A stretch of 6,610 nucleotides of DNA from an uncultured Synergistales bacterium (GTDB lineage Bacteria; Synergistota; Synergistia; Synergistales; Aminobacteriaceae), in assembly GCA_905233335.1 (NCBI GenBank), contig CAJOED010000081.1, positions 1 to 6,610 on the forward strand, read 5' to 3'. Under the pieces are notes generated by a model. It saw nothing but the letters and a program-made list of their open reading frames with translations. It did not search any database and had not been told where the DNA came from. Positions 1 to 6,030 of this stretch are shown one piece after another. Position 1 is the first letter of the stretch. Each line of letters opens with the position of its first letter. Made by a program: the position numbers and the translations under genes.

Positions 1-921
1 CTGCTTGTAGAAATCTTCTGCCTTCGCCCGGAAACCCTCAAGCACTTTCTCACTAGGAACTACAACCGTAACTCCTTCTTTCTTCATGAGGTCTAAATAG
101 TAGTCGTTCGCCTTCGATTGAAGTTCATTGTTGTACACGCCAGCTTCATAGCCCGTCTCCACTAACGCCTTCTGCTGTTCCTCCGTGAGGCCGTCAAACC
201 ACATTGATGAGCAGATCCAGTTCGTGAAGTTCAGTACGTGCCCGTCAAGTATGAGGTACTTTGCGACTTCATGATGCTTTCTGCCGTAGAGTGTCGACAA
301 TGGGTTTTCGCCGCCGTCGATTGTCCCCTGCTGTAACGCCGTATACACATCACCTAAGCTCATTCCGACGGGTGTAGCTCCGAGAACTTCAAAGCCCTTT
401 GTCTGTATCTGGTTTGTCGGGACGCGTATCTGAAGCCCTTTGAGGTCATCTACGGTCTTTACGGGCTTGGTCGTAAGCGTATGGCGTTCACCGTATGCCC
501 AGTTCGCCGCAACCAACTTTATGCCCATGCCGTTGAGCTTTTCGGTCTGTTCCTTCCACCAGTCAGAACGTATCAGCTTCCAGCACTCGTCCCAGTTCGC
601 GAAAAGGAACGGCCCGAACACTATACCCATATCCGGCACTCCGTAATCCGCAAAGAATGCTCCGTCCGCAAGAGTCATTACCGGCTCACCGAGTAACATC
701 TGGTCAATGAGGTCGGTCTTGTTGCCGAGCTGTGAATCCGGGAATATCTCCATCGTAAGCCCGGTGTTACGTGCCGCAAGAAGCTCCTGCCACTTCAATA
801 ATGCCTGCCCGATAGGTTCACTCATTGAGTTCTCAAAGCCGAGCTGTAACACTGTCCCGGCAAACGCTGAACTTGCAAGCAGTGATACTAATACTAACGC
901 GGTTAATAATTTCCTTACCAT
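1..921 (-). CDS. dctP: TRAP transporter solute-binding protein, DctP family (C-terminus cut by window edge)
   Basis: Periplasmic binding protein that captures a small organic acid and delivers it to a DctQM membrane pair driven by an ion gradient. The frame is open from ATG at 921 to base 1 (307 residues). Family members run to about 325-340 residues, so only the extreme C-terminus is missing. Residues 1-21 form a signal peptide (basic VRK, hydrophobic core, cleavage after SAFA). Residues 163-168 (LQIRVP) carry the family's conserved ligand-carboxylate arginine, R166. Residues 195-207 (ALQQGTIDGGENP) match the TRAP signature around the binding-cleft hinge. The start is fixed by AGGAGG at 931-936, 9 nt upstream. 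The family is clear; the substrate cannot be read from sequence. DctQ and DctM genes would be expected beyond the left edge. No convincing promoter lies directly upstream, so it may be read from the promoter near 1374 together with the preceding gene. Confidence 0.93.
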   Translation of the reverse strand, partial: MVRKLLTALVLVSLLASSAFAGTVLQLGFENSMSEPIGQALLKWQELLAARNTGLTMEIFPDSQLGNKTDLIDQMLLGEPVMTLADGAFFADYGVPDMGIVFGPFLFANWDECWKLIRSDWWKEQTEKLNGMGIKLVAANWAYGERHTLTTKPVKTVDDLKGLQIRVPTNQIQTKGFEVLGATPVGMSLGDVYTALQQGTIDGGENPLSTLYGRKHHEVAKYLILDGHVLNFTNWICSSMWFDGLTEEQQKALVETGYEAGVYNNELQSKANDYYLDLMKKEGVTVVVPSEKVLEGFRAKAEDFYKQ

Positions 922-974
922 ATAAAGAAACCTCCTGAAAATATATTTTTGCTCCCCTTGTGAGGGTTGAAGCC

Positions 975-1058
975 CTAGTCAATCCGCAACACCGTGAAAG
1001 CTCCGGGAATTTTTGCGAGTGCTTCTGTGATTGTGTCGGTGTCATACTGTGAGTTCAC
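975..1058 (-). pseudogene. Possible C-terminal remnant of a lost gene
   Basis: Between the TIGR04076-like gene and dctP, one minus-strand frame reads 27 residues to a TAG at 977-975, including YDTDTITEALAKIPG and ending TVLRID. The composition and the pattern of a helix (ITEALAKI), a turn (PG) and a strand (FTVLRID) look like the last helix and strand of an ACT-type regulatory domain, as at the end of D-3-phosphoglycerate dehydrogenases. There is no ribosome site, and the only in-frame start is a GTG overlapping the stop of the upstream gene. It is therefore best read as the 3' end of a gene whose remainder has been deleted. A translationally coupled micro-ORF or chance are alternatives. The ACT resemblance is from memory and weak. 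Confidence 0.3.
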
Positions 1059-1327
1059 GCGTCAACGTACAATGCTTTGTAGTCTATGCGCTCGATCCTG
1101 AAAATTACCGGGCGCGTTCCGTCGTTACAGCAGGCTATCATCATGCGCTCATCGTTCGTCCAGTTCCGCATGATGCTCCCGCCCTGAAGTGCCGTGTATA
1201 TGTAGCGGCTTATGCAGTCCCAAGCCTCCGCACACTGTGAGCCGGAGTCGGAGTCAGCAAGATATTTTTCCTGCAAGTCATGAAAGCATTTCTTGTCGAT
1301 AACGGTAACTTTGCATTTGTGCTGCAA
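1055..1327 (-). CDS. TIGR04076-like small cysteine-containing protein, apparently shortened
   Basis: A 90-residue cytoplasmic protein of unknown biochemical function. The N-terminal strand CKVTVIDKKCF (residues 5-15) and the C-terminal block IACCNDGTRPVIFRIERI (residues 64-81), with its paired cysteines C66-C67, match the TIGR04076 family as I know it. Other cysteines are C5, C14, C32 and C38. Family members are usually about 100-115 residues, with a central segment (GPCP-x-F, GDEF-like) between the YLAD motif and the AEAWD motif. Here YLADSDSG (22-29) runs almost straight into CAEAWD (32-37), so that segment seems to be missing without loss of frame. The start is TTG at 1327, chosen because GAGGTG at 1340-1335 sits 7 nt upstream; a TTG at 1342 would overlap that site. 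It has its own divergent promoter and may be cotranscribed with dctP. Confidence 0.78.
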   Translation of the reverse strand: MQHKCKVTVIDKKCFHDLQEKYLADSDSGSQCAEAWDCISRYIYTALQGGSIMRNWTNDERMMIACCNDGTRPVIFRIERIDYKALYVDA

Positions 1328-1334
1328 GAGATGA

Positions 1335-1340
1335 CACCTC
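1335..1340 (-). promoter_or_regulatory. Ribosome binding site GAGGTG deciding a TTG start
   Basis: Read on the minus strand, GAGGTG is followed by 7 nt and then TTG at 1327. No in-frame ATG exists near the N-terminal conserved strand, so this site picks the TTG. Confidence 0.6.
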
Positions 1341-1370
1341 AATTAATTTTTATGGGAAATTGTGAAATGT

Positions 1371-1379
1371 ATTATAGCA
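1371..1379 (-). promoter_or_regulatory. Extended -10 promoter for the minus-strand genes
   Basis: The minus strand reads TGCTATAAT: a perfect TATAAT at 1376-1371 preceded by the extended -10 TGn. The -35 is weak (TTATTA-like, about 16 bp upstream), as is usual for extended -10 promoters. Transcription would begin near 1364, giving a leader of about 37 nt before the TTG at 1327. Confidence 0.6.
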
Positions 1380-1428
1380 AAAATTAACCGGCTAATAATA
1401 AATACGCTGTAGAAATTTCGCCGACACG

Positions 1429-1434
1429 TATAAA
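1429..1434 (+). promoter_or_regulatory. Putative -10 box of the ABC transporter operon
   Basis: TATAAA (continuing as TATAAAAT) sits 62 bp before the binding-protein start, giving a leader of about 55 nt. No good -35 is found at 15-18 bp upstream, which suggests a weak or activator-dependent promoter. Confidence 0.4.
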
Positions 1435-1496
1435 ATATTTCACATCAAAATTTTCACATGTTCCAAAAATCTATATACTTTCAGGAGGTAGAACTC

Positions 1497-2498
1497 ATGA
1501 AAAAATTTTTGTCCGCTCTCGTATGTGTCGCGTTGATGTCATGCGCGGCATTCGGTGCTGAAGTCGTCAAAGCATATACGACTATGGAAGAACCTCTCGC
1601 TAAGGCACTGTTCGACGCATTCGAGGAAGAGACCGGCATCAAAGTCGAGTGGGTCAGGCTTTCCGGCGGTGAAGCAATCGCACGGCTTGAGGCAGAACGC
1701 GCTAACCCACAGGCAAGTATCTGGGTCGGCGGTGTCGGAACTCAACACATCGAGGCCAAGTTACGCGGCTTGTCGACTCCGTACCGTTCGAGGGTCGCTA
1801 ACTCAATCCCGGCGCGATACAGAGACCCCGAAAATTACTGGACGGGACTCTACGTCGGACCTATTGCCTTCTGCATGAACACAGAACGCGCAAAAGAACT
1901 TGGACTCACGATGCCAAAGAGCTGGGCTGACCTCACAAAACCTGAATACGCAAAGAAAGTCCGCGTTGCTCACCCAAGCACATCGGGCACAGCCTACAAC
2001 ATGATTACGACGGTCATTCGCATTAACGACGGCGACGAGGATAAAGCGTTCGCATACTTCAAGGAACTCGCGAAATCTGTCGAGCAGTTCACACGTTCAG
2101 GCTCTGCACCCGGAAAATCATGCGCACTCGGCGAAATCCCGATAGCTATCGGCTACCTTCATGACCAGATAAAGTTACAGCGTGAAGGAGCGAAAATCGA
2201 GATAGTTATTCCGGAAGACGGAACAGGCTTTGAGACCGCGTCAATGTCTATTCTGAAGGACGGACCCGACCCACTCAACGCAAAGAAACTCTATGACTGG
2301 GTACTTGGCCAGAAAGCTATGGATATTATTGCGCGATGGTACGTTATCCCGCTGTCGAAACTCGCTACAGCAACGAATACGGGCTTCTCACTCGACAGCA
2401 TGAACTTGGTCAACCAGGACGACCAGTGGGATGCGGCCAACAAGGAGAGATTATTAGCACGGTGGAACGCTGAAATCTCAACCGCGCCGGAAAAATAA
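1497..2498 (+). CDS. ABC transporter periplasmic binding protein, Fbp/PhnS/AfuA superfamily
   Basis: Captures the ligand in the periplasm and docks on the fused permease encoded next door. It has 333 residues, usual for the superfamily. Residues 1-20 are a signal peptide (MKK, hydrophobic core, cleavage near AAFGA); C16 is preceded by LMS, a poor lipobox, so it is probably soluble. Loops expected to line the cleft are SGGE (56-59), HPSTSGTAY (159-167), TRSGSAP (199-205), GYLHD (219-223) and PEDGTGFE (239-246). In the ferric-binding FbpA type, adjacent tyrosines fall near the position where GYLHD is found here. Ser/Thr/Gly-rich loops plus HD and a later Glu are, from memory, typical of the hexose-phosphate (AfuA) and aminoethylphosphonate branches. 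I therefore favour a phosphorylated or phosphonate ligand, although many databases would call this an iron transporter. The ATG at 1497 follows AGGAGG (1483-1488) by 8 nt; an upstream in-frame ATG at 1458 lacks such a site and would bury the signal peptide. Confidence 0.92.
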   Translation: MKKFLSALVCVALMSCAAFGAEVVKAYTTMEEPLAKALFDAFEEETGIKVEWVRLSGGEAIARLEAERANPQASIWVGGVGTQHIEAKLRGLSTPYRSRVANSIPARYRDPENYWTGLYVGPIAFCMNTERAKELGLTMPKSWADLTKPEYAKKVRVAHPSTSGTAYNMITTVIRINDGDEDKAFAYFKELAKSVEQFTRSGSAPGKSCALGEIPIAIGYLHDQIKLQREGAKIEIVIPEDGTGFETASMSILKDGPDPLNAKKLYDWVLGQKAMDIIARWYVIPLSKLATATNTGFSLDSMNLVNQDDQWDAANKERLLARWNAEISTAPEK

Positions 2499-2512
2499 TA
2501 ACGTTGTGTTGT

Positions 2513-2546
2513 GCCTCTCGTCGTGTCTGCGGGAGGCTATATTTTT
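2513..2546 (+). terminator. Intra-operon hairpin with T-rich tail (attenuator or mRNA stabiliser)
   Basis: GCCTCTCG (2513-2520) pairs with CGGGAGGC (2530-2537): 8 bp with one T-G wobble and a 9-nt loop. TATATTTTT follows directly. It lies 14 nt after the binding-protein stop and before the permease ribosome site. Such hairpins let most transcripts stop, or protect the 3' end of the binding-protein message, so that binding protein is made in excess over membrane parts. The short, interrupted T-tract suggests only partial termination. Confidence 0.6.
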
Positions 2547-2555
2547 GTGCAAAAA

Positions 2556-2561
2556 AGGAGG
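2556..2561 (+). promoter_or_regulatory. Ribosome binding site AGGAGG deciding a TTG start
   Basis: AGGAGG lies 9 nt before TTG at 2571. The in-frame GTG at 2565 is only 3 nt away, too close. The far-upstream in-frame GTG at 2511 lies just ahead of the hairpin and has no ribosome site. Confidence 0.7.
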
Positions 2562-2570
2562 TATGTGAAC

Positions 2571-4772
2571 TTGAACAAACGAGTGATTAATTTCCTGCTC
2601 ACTATATTATTTGTTGTGCTCGTCGGAACATGGATTTATACCAGCGTCCGCGATGAGTTCCTGAAACAGACGAGAGCTTCACAGCGCAGGACAGTAGAGA
2701 CAGTTGCGGCAGGTTACCCGGAACCAGAAGATGTCGACGAGTGGCTGAAACGTCTTGCGGAGGACGCGAATGATTACCGTATTGCGTTGGTGCCAGAAAT
2801 TCCGATGCCGGGCGAAAAGTTATCATCATCACCGAAAGGCGACCCTGAACTCGCGAAACTTACGGAGGACAGCGCGACAGACCCGGAGTTCTCGAAAGGT
2901 TTTGACAATGCCGCATACGAAGAAATCTACAGGAGCGCGCGAAACTGGACGGTCGGTGCGAAGGAAGAGCAGGCGTTATTCTTTGCCCCTGCCGTAAGCC
3001 TCAAGACACACGACATAGAAGGTGCGCTGGTTTTTGCGTTCAACACGGACGGCGAACAGGGATTTATGCGGATGCTGAACACGTTATTTTTCGGGGCGTT
3101 CGTTCTGTTTGCTGTAGTCATATGGCAGTTGATGATGAGCAGGGATCCCATAGTGGGCTTTGCGCTCGCGGGGCTGTTCCTGATGACGTTGACATTCGTA
3201 GCGTATCCGTTGTTCGAGGCGTTGCGTCTGTCGTTCATGGAGAACGGAAAATTCTCTCTCTCCGTATGGCGCACTATCCTCAACAGTGAAGGCTACATGT
3301 CTGCTCTATGGGGAAGCCTCAAGCTCGGCTGCTGGACTGCTACGTTCTCGACGCTCGTGGGGTTTCTGTTTGCGTTCGTGGTATCGCGTACGAATGCTCC
3401 CTGCAAGAAGCTCATATCAACAATGGGAGTTCTGCCGGTGATTTCTCCTCCGTTCTCGCTGACACTGTCGATAATATTACTTTTCGGCAACAACGGACTC
3501 ATTACGCGCTGGCTTCGTGTTGTCGGGCTTGACTTCTCGATATACGGACTTCCGGGGCTTGTTCTTGTGCAGACAATGGGAATGTTCCCGATAGCGTTTC
3601 TGACTTTGAGCGGGGTATTGCAGGCAATAGATTCTACGTTCGAGGAAGCCTCGCTTAATCTTTCTGCCGGTCGTTTTCAGACGTTCGCAAAAATAACTCT
3701 TCCTCTTGCTGTACCTGGCCTGCTAAGTGCGTGGCTGCTGGTGTTCACGACATCGCTTGCTGATTTCGCCAACCCGTTATTGCTTGCGGGAGATCTGCGG
3801 GTGCTATCACTTGAGAGCTATATAGAGGTTACCGGCATGAACAGGCTCGGACACGGTGCGGCACTCTCGATATTATTACTTCTTCCGACGCTCACGGCAT
3901 TTCTTGCGCAGAGATTCTGGGTTGCGAAACGTTCATATGTTACCGTAACGGGCAAACCTTCAGGACGCATTACCGAACTCACTACGCCGGGCGTGAGGCG
4001 CATACTTACGGGAATAATTTTCGCGATAATCATCTTCCTCATCATGTTGTACGGGACAATTTTTGCGGGTTGTTTCGTAAAGAACTGGGGCATTGACTAC
4101 ACGTTCAGCCTTGAGAACATCACGGAGGCAATTACGCGATCGACCGACGCACTTTTCGACACGGTAACACTTGCGGCGATTGCTACACCGATTGCGGGAA
4201 TAGTGGCTATGATTGCGGCGTTGCTGATTGTCCGTAGAAAATTTCACGGCAAAAAGTTTCTCGAAATGCTATTGATGACACCGTTTGCGCTTCCTGGAAC
4301 ACTCTTGGGCATAAGCTACATTCTTGCGTTCAATCACGCTCCTATAATCCTCGTAGGAACGGCGGCGATAATCATCATCAACTACGTAATACGAGAACTT
4401 CCCGTCGGTATTGAGGGAGGTATAGCGTCGTTGAGGCAGATTGACCCGTCAATAGAAGAAGCTGCTACGGACTTGGGTGCGGATCAGGCTACTGTGTTCA
4501 GGACGATAGTTCTGCCGCTGGTACGTCCTGCGTTCCTGTCGAGTCTGTCGTATACGTTTGTGCGCTCAATGACTGCTGTCAGTGCCGTAATATTCCTGAT
4601 TTCTGCGCGGTGGTATCACATCACGGTGTTAATCTACAACTTCTCGGAGAACTTGAGGTTTGGTCTTGCGAGTGTGTTATCGACGGTGCTAATCGTGATT
4701 GTGTTCGGTGCGTTCGGAATAATGCGGCTTCTTGTGCGTGAGAATGCTAACCTCATGAAGAACGTAACATGA
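2571..4772 (+). CDS. Fused ABC importer permease (two BPD domains) with extra N-terminal extracytoplasmic domain
   Basis: Inner-membrane channel of the importer, 733 residues from the TTG start. Residues 6-26 form a first membrane helix, about 28-165 a hydrophilic region likely outside the cytoplasm, and 169-189 a second helix. Two complete permease halves follow, about 195-450 and 475-725, as in the fused FbpB/AfuB type. Each half has the cytoplasmic EAA loop that contacts the ATPase: EEASLNLSAG from 358 and EEAATDLGAD from 629, each followed by the usual LPL-x-x-P. One polypeptide thus supplies the whole channel. The hydrophilic 28-165 region is not part of the core permease fold; it contains many acidic residues and a central Ser/Pro/Gly stretch (85-91), and I do not recognise it. 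The stop overlaps the first possible ATG of the ATPase gene (ATGA), indicating translational coupling. Confidence 0.93.
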   Translation: MNKRVINFLLTILFVVLVGTWIYTSVRDEFLKQTRASQRRTVETVAAGYPEPEDVDEWLKRLAEDANDYRIALVPEIPMPGEKLSSSPKGDPELAKLTEDSATDPEFSKGFDNAAYEEIYRSARNWTVGAKEEQALFFAPAVSLKTHDIEGALVFAFNTDGEQGFMRMLNTLFFGAFVLFAVVIWQLMMSRDPIVGFALAGLFLMTLTFVAYPLFEALRLSFMENGKFSLSVWRTILNSEGYMSALWGSLKLGCWTATFSTLVGFLFAFVVSRTNAPCKKLISTMGVLPVISPPFSLTLSIILLFGNNGLITRWLRVVGLDFSIYGLPGLVLVQTMGMFPIAFLTLSGVLQAIDSTFEEASLNLSAGRFQTFAKITLPLAVPGLLSAWLLVFTTSLADFANPLLLAGDLRVLSLESYIEVTGMNRLGHGAALSILLLLPTLTAFLAQRFWVAKRSYVTVTGKPSGRITELTTPGVRRILTGIIFAIIIFLIMLYGTIFAGCFVKNWGIDYTFSLENITEAITRSTDALFDTVTLAAIATPIAGIVAMIAALLIVRRKFHGKKFLEMLLMTPFALPGTLLGISYILAFNHAPIILVGTAAIIIINYVIRELPVGIEGGIASLRQIDPSIEEAATDLGADQATVFRTIVLPLVRPAFLSSLSYTFVRSMTAVSAVIFLISARWYHITVLIYNFSENLRFGLASVLSTVLIVIVFGAFGIMRLLVRENANLMKNVT

Positions 4773-4780
4773 TAACAGGA

Positions 4781-4786
4781 AAGGAG
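4781..4786 (+). promoter_or_regulatory. Ribosome binding site AAGGAG favouring the TTG at 4799
   Basis: AAGGAG lies 12 nt before TTG 4799, a slightly long spacing. The alternative ATG at 4769 has only a poor GAAG upstream, but would overlap the permease stop as ATGA. Confidence 0.5.
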
Positions 4787-4798
4787 AGAAAAAATAAA

Positions 4799-5905
4799 TT
4801 GGCAAATAAAAATTCCAAGTCAGTAACTTTTGACAATATAGTAAAGATATTCAAGGATCCTCAATCCGGCCAAGATGTTACAGCAGTCGGAGGAGTATCC
4901 TTCACGATAGAGCCGGGCGAACTCGTTACTCTTCTCGGCCCTTCAGGGTGCGGAAAGTCTACGATTCTGCGTATGCTCTCCGGCTTCGAGAATCCCACTT
5001 CAGGACGTATCCTCATCGGCGATAACGACGTAACACAAACTCCCCCGAACAAGCGCGACACTGCTATGGTGTTCCAGAGCTACGGACTTTTCCCGCACAT
5101 GAACGTGTCGGAGAACGTCGGCTACGGATTGAGACTCCGAAAAGTCCCGCAGAAAGATATTGACGAGAAAGTACAGCGTTTTCTTGAGATGGTCGGACTA
5201 GGAGCAATGGCCAAGCGTCCGCCGTCGAGGTTGTCGGGAGGTCAGCAGCAGAGAGTCGCCCTCGCAAGGTCGCTCATCGTTGAACCGTCAGTGCTGCTTC
5301 TTGATGAGCCGCTCTCGAATCTTGATGCATTACTCCGTGAACAAATGCGCGTGGAGATACGACGACTCCAGAAATCACTCGGCATTACCGCAATGTACGT
5401 TACTCACGACAGAGTCGAAGCAATGAGCCTTTCCGACAGAATTATAGTCATGAAGGGCGGACTAATCAGCCAGATAGGAACTCCGAGCGATATATACAGG
5501 GATCCGGTTGATACGTTCGTTTCGGGTTTCGTGGGAAAGGTTGCGTTTTTCCCGTGCGTAGTGAAGGGAATTGATGACGGCTGCAATGTCGAAATCAAAG
5601 GGCACACGTTCAAAGCTCCTCGCTGGTCAGACAAGCTCAAAGCAGGAGATAAAGCGTTAGTGATGGCACGTCCTGAATCGCTCTCAATCGGTGAGCCGGG
5701 AGCAGGTGTTGAGGACGGTACAGTTACGGCGAATATATATCTTGGGAACAGCGTAGAGACTTGGGTGCATACGGACTTGGGAAATGTTCTCGTGCAGATA
5801 GACAATCCCGACGTGAAGAAGATTTTTGCGGAAGGCGAGAAGGTTTCACTGTCATTTGACCCCTCACTGACAAAAGTACTTGTTGATGATCTGCCGAAAG
5901 AGTAA
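4799..5905 (+). CDS. ABC importer ATP-binding protein with TOBE-type C-terminus
   Basis: Cytoplasmic ATPase that drives the importer, acting as a homodimer on the two EAA loops of the fused permease. It has 368 residues from the TTG at 4799, or 378 if the ATG at 4769 is used. All nucleotide-binding motifs are present: Walker A GPSGCGKST (47-55), Q-loop Q93 in FQSYGLFPH, signature LSGGQ (145-149), Walker B VLLLDE (165-170) with catalytic E170, D-loop SNLDA (173-177) and switch H203. The switch motif reads THDRVEA where THDQxEA is usual. Residues from about 250 to the end are the TOBE-type beta domain typical of the FbpC/PotA/MalK group, which can carry regulatory contacts. Organisation and motifs place it with the preceding binding protein and permease as one three-gene import operon closed by the terminator at 5921-5959. 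Confidence 0.94.
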   Translation: MANKNSKSVTFDNIVKIFKDPQSGQDVTAVGGVSFTIEPGELVTLLGPSGCGKSTILRMLSGFENPTSGRILIGDNDVTQTPPNKRDTAMVFQSYGLFPHMNVSENVGYGLRLRKVPQKDIDEKVQRFLEMVGLGAMAKRPPSRLSGGQQQRVALARSLIVEPSVLLLDEPLSNLDALLREQMRVEIRRLQKSLGITAMYVTHDRVEAMSLSDRIIVMKGGLISQIGTPSDIYRDPVDTFVSGFVGKVAFFPCVVKGIDDGCNVEIKGHTFKAPRWSDKLKAGDKALVMARPESLSIGEPGAGVEDGTVTANIYLGNSVETWVHTDLGNVLVQIDNPDVKKIFAEGEKVSLSFDPSLTKVLVDDLPKE

Positions 5906-5920
5906 GTGAAAAAATTTTTT

Positions 5921-5959
5921 CCGGGTTGAGTGAATTAGTGCTTGCCCGGTTTTTTTTTT
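5921..5959 (+). terminator. Strong Rho-independent terminator of the ABC operon
   Basis: CCGGG (5921-5925) pairs with CCCGG (5945-5949), extended inward by GAG/CTT across a small internal loop, and is followed by ten T residues (5950-5959). It starts 15 nt after the ATPase stop codon. Confidence 0.85.
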
Positions 5960-5988
5960 GTGTGAAAGTCGGTGTAATGCTGTAAAAT
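5958..5988 (+). promoter_or_regulatory. Possible promoter of the FMN-binding gene pair
   Basis: TTGTGT (5958-5963) and TGTAAA (5981-5986) are 17 bp apart; a better -10, TAAAAT (5983-5988), gives a 19-bp gap. The start would fall near 5993-5996, about 35 nt before the ATG. The -35 overlaps the preceding terminator's T-tract. TAAAATATATTTCA here resembles the block at 1431-1442, so a common control is conceivable. Confidence 0.35.
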
Positions 5989-6030
5989 ATATTTCATCCA
6001 AAAATACAAAATCAAAGAAGGGATACTTTT

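Larger units (their letters stand above)
1361..1459. repeat. Inverted promoter blocks and TTTCACA repeats (candidate operator)
   Basis: The minus-strand block at 1376-1361 reads TATAATACATTTCACA and the plus-strand block at 1429-1444 reads TATAAAATATTTCACA: 14 of 16 bases agree, in inverted orientation, separated by 52 bp. Another TTTCACAT lies at 1452-1459, 14 bp after the copy at 1438-1445. In both directions ATTTCACA covers the expected transcription start. This could be a shared operator for a regulator encoded elsewhere; similarity of AT-rich promoter DNA by chance remains possible. Confidence 0.4.

Noticed and set aside
943..978. Alternative hairpins AGGG-loop-CCCT and CCCT-loop-AGGG ahead of dctP
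   Set aside because: Stems are only 4 bp, share one arm and are not followed by a T-tract; too weak to call a terminator or switch.
833..1045. 70-codon minus-strand frame overlapping the dctP start
   Set aside because: Most of it is an out-of-frame reading of the dctP signal-peptide region and ribosome site; no family-like sequence.
1451..1479. TTTTCA-17 bp-TATACT as an alternative promoter for the ABC operon
   Set aside because: Transcription would begin at about 1486, inside the ribosome binding site (1483-1488), so the message could not be translated normally.
1458..1496. In-frame upstream ATG for the ABC binding protein
   Set aside because: It has no ribosome site and would put a polar 13-residue tail before an otherwise normal signal peptide; AGGAGG at 1483-1488 clearly serves ATG 1497.
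5404..5805. 133-codon minus-strand frame opposite the ATPase gene
   Set aside because: It lies wholly antisense to a well-supported ATPase gene, has no ribosome site and reads as low-information sequence; a coding shadow.
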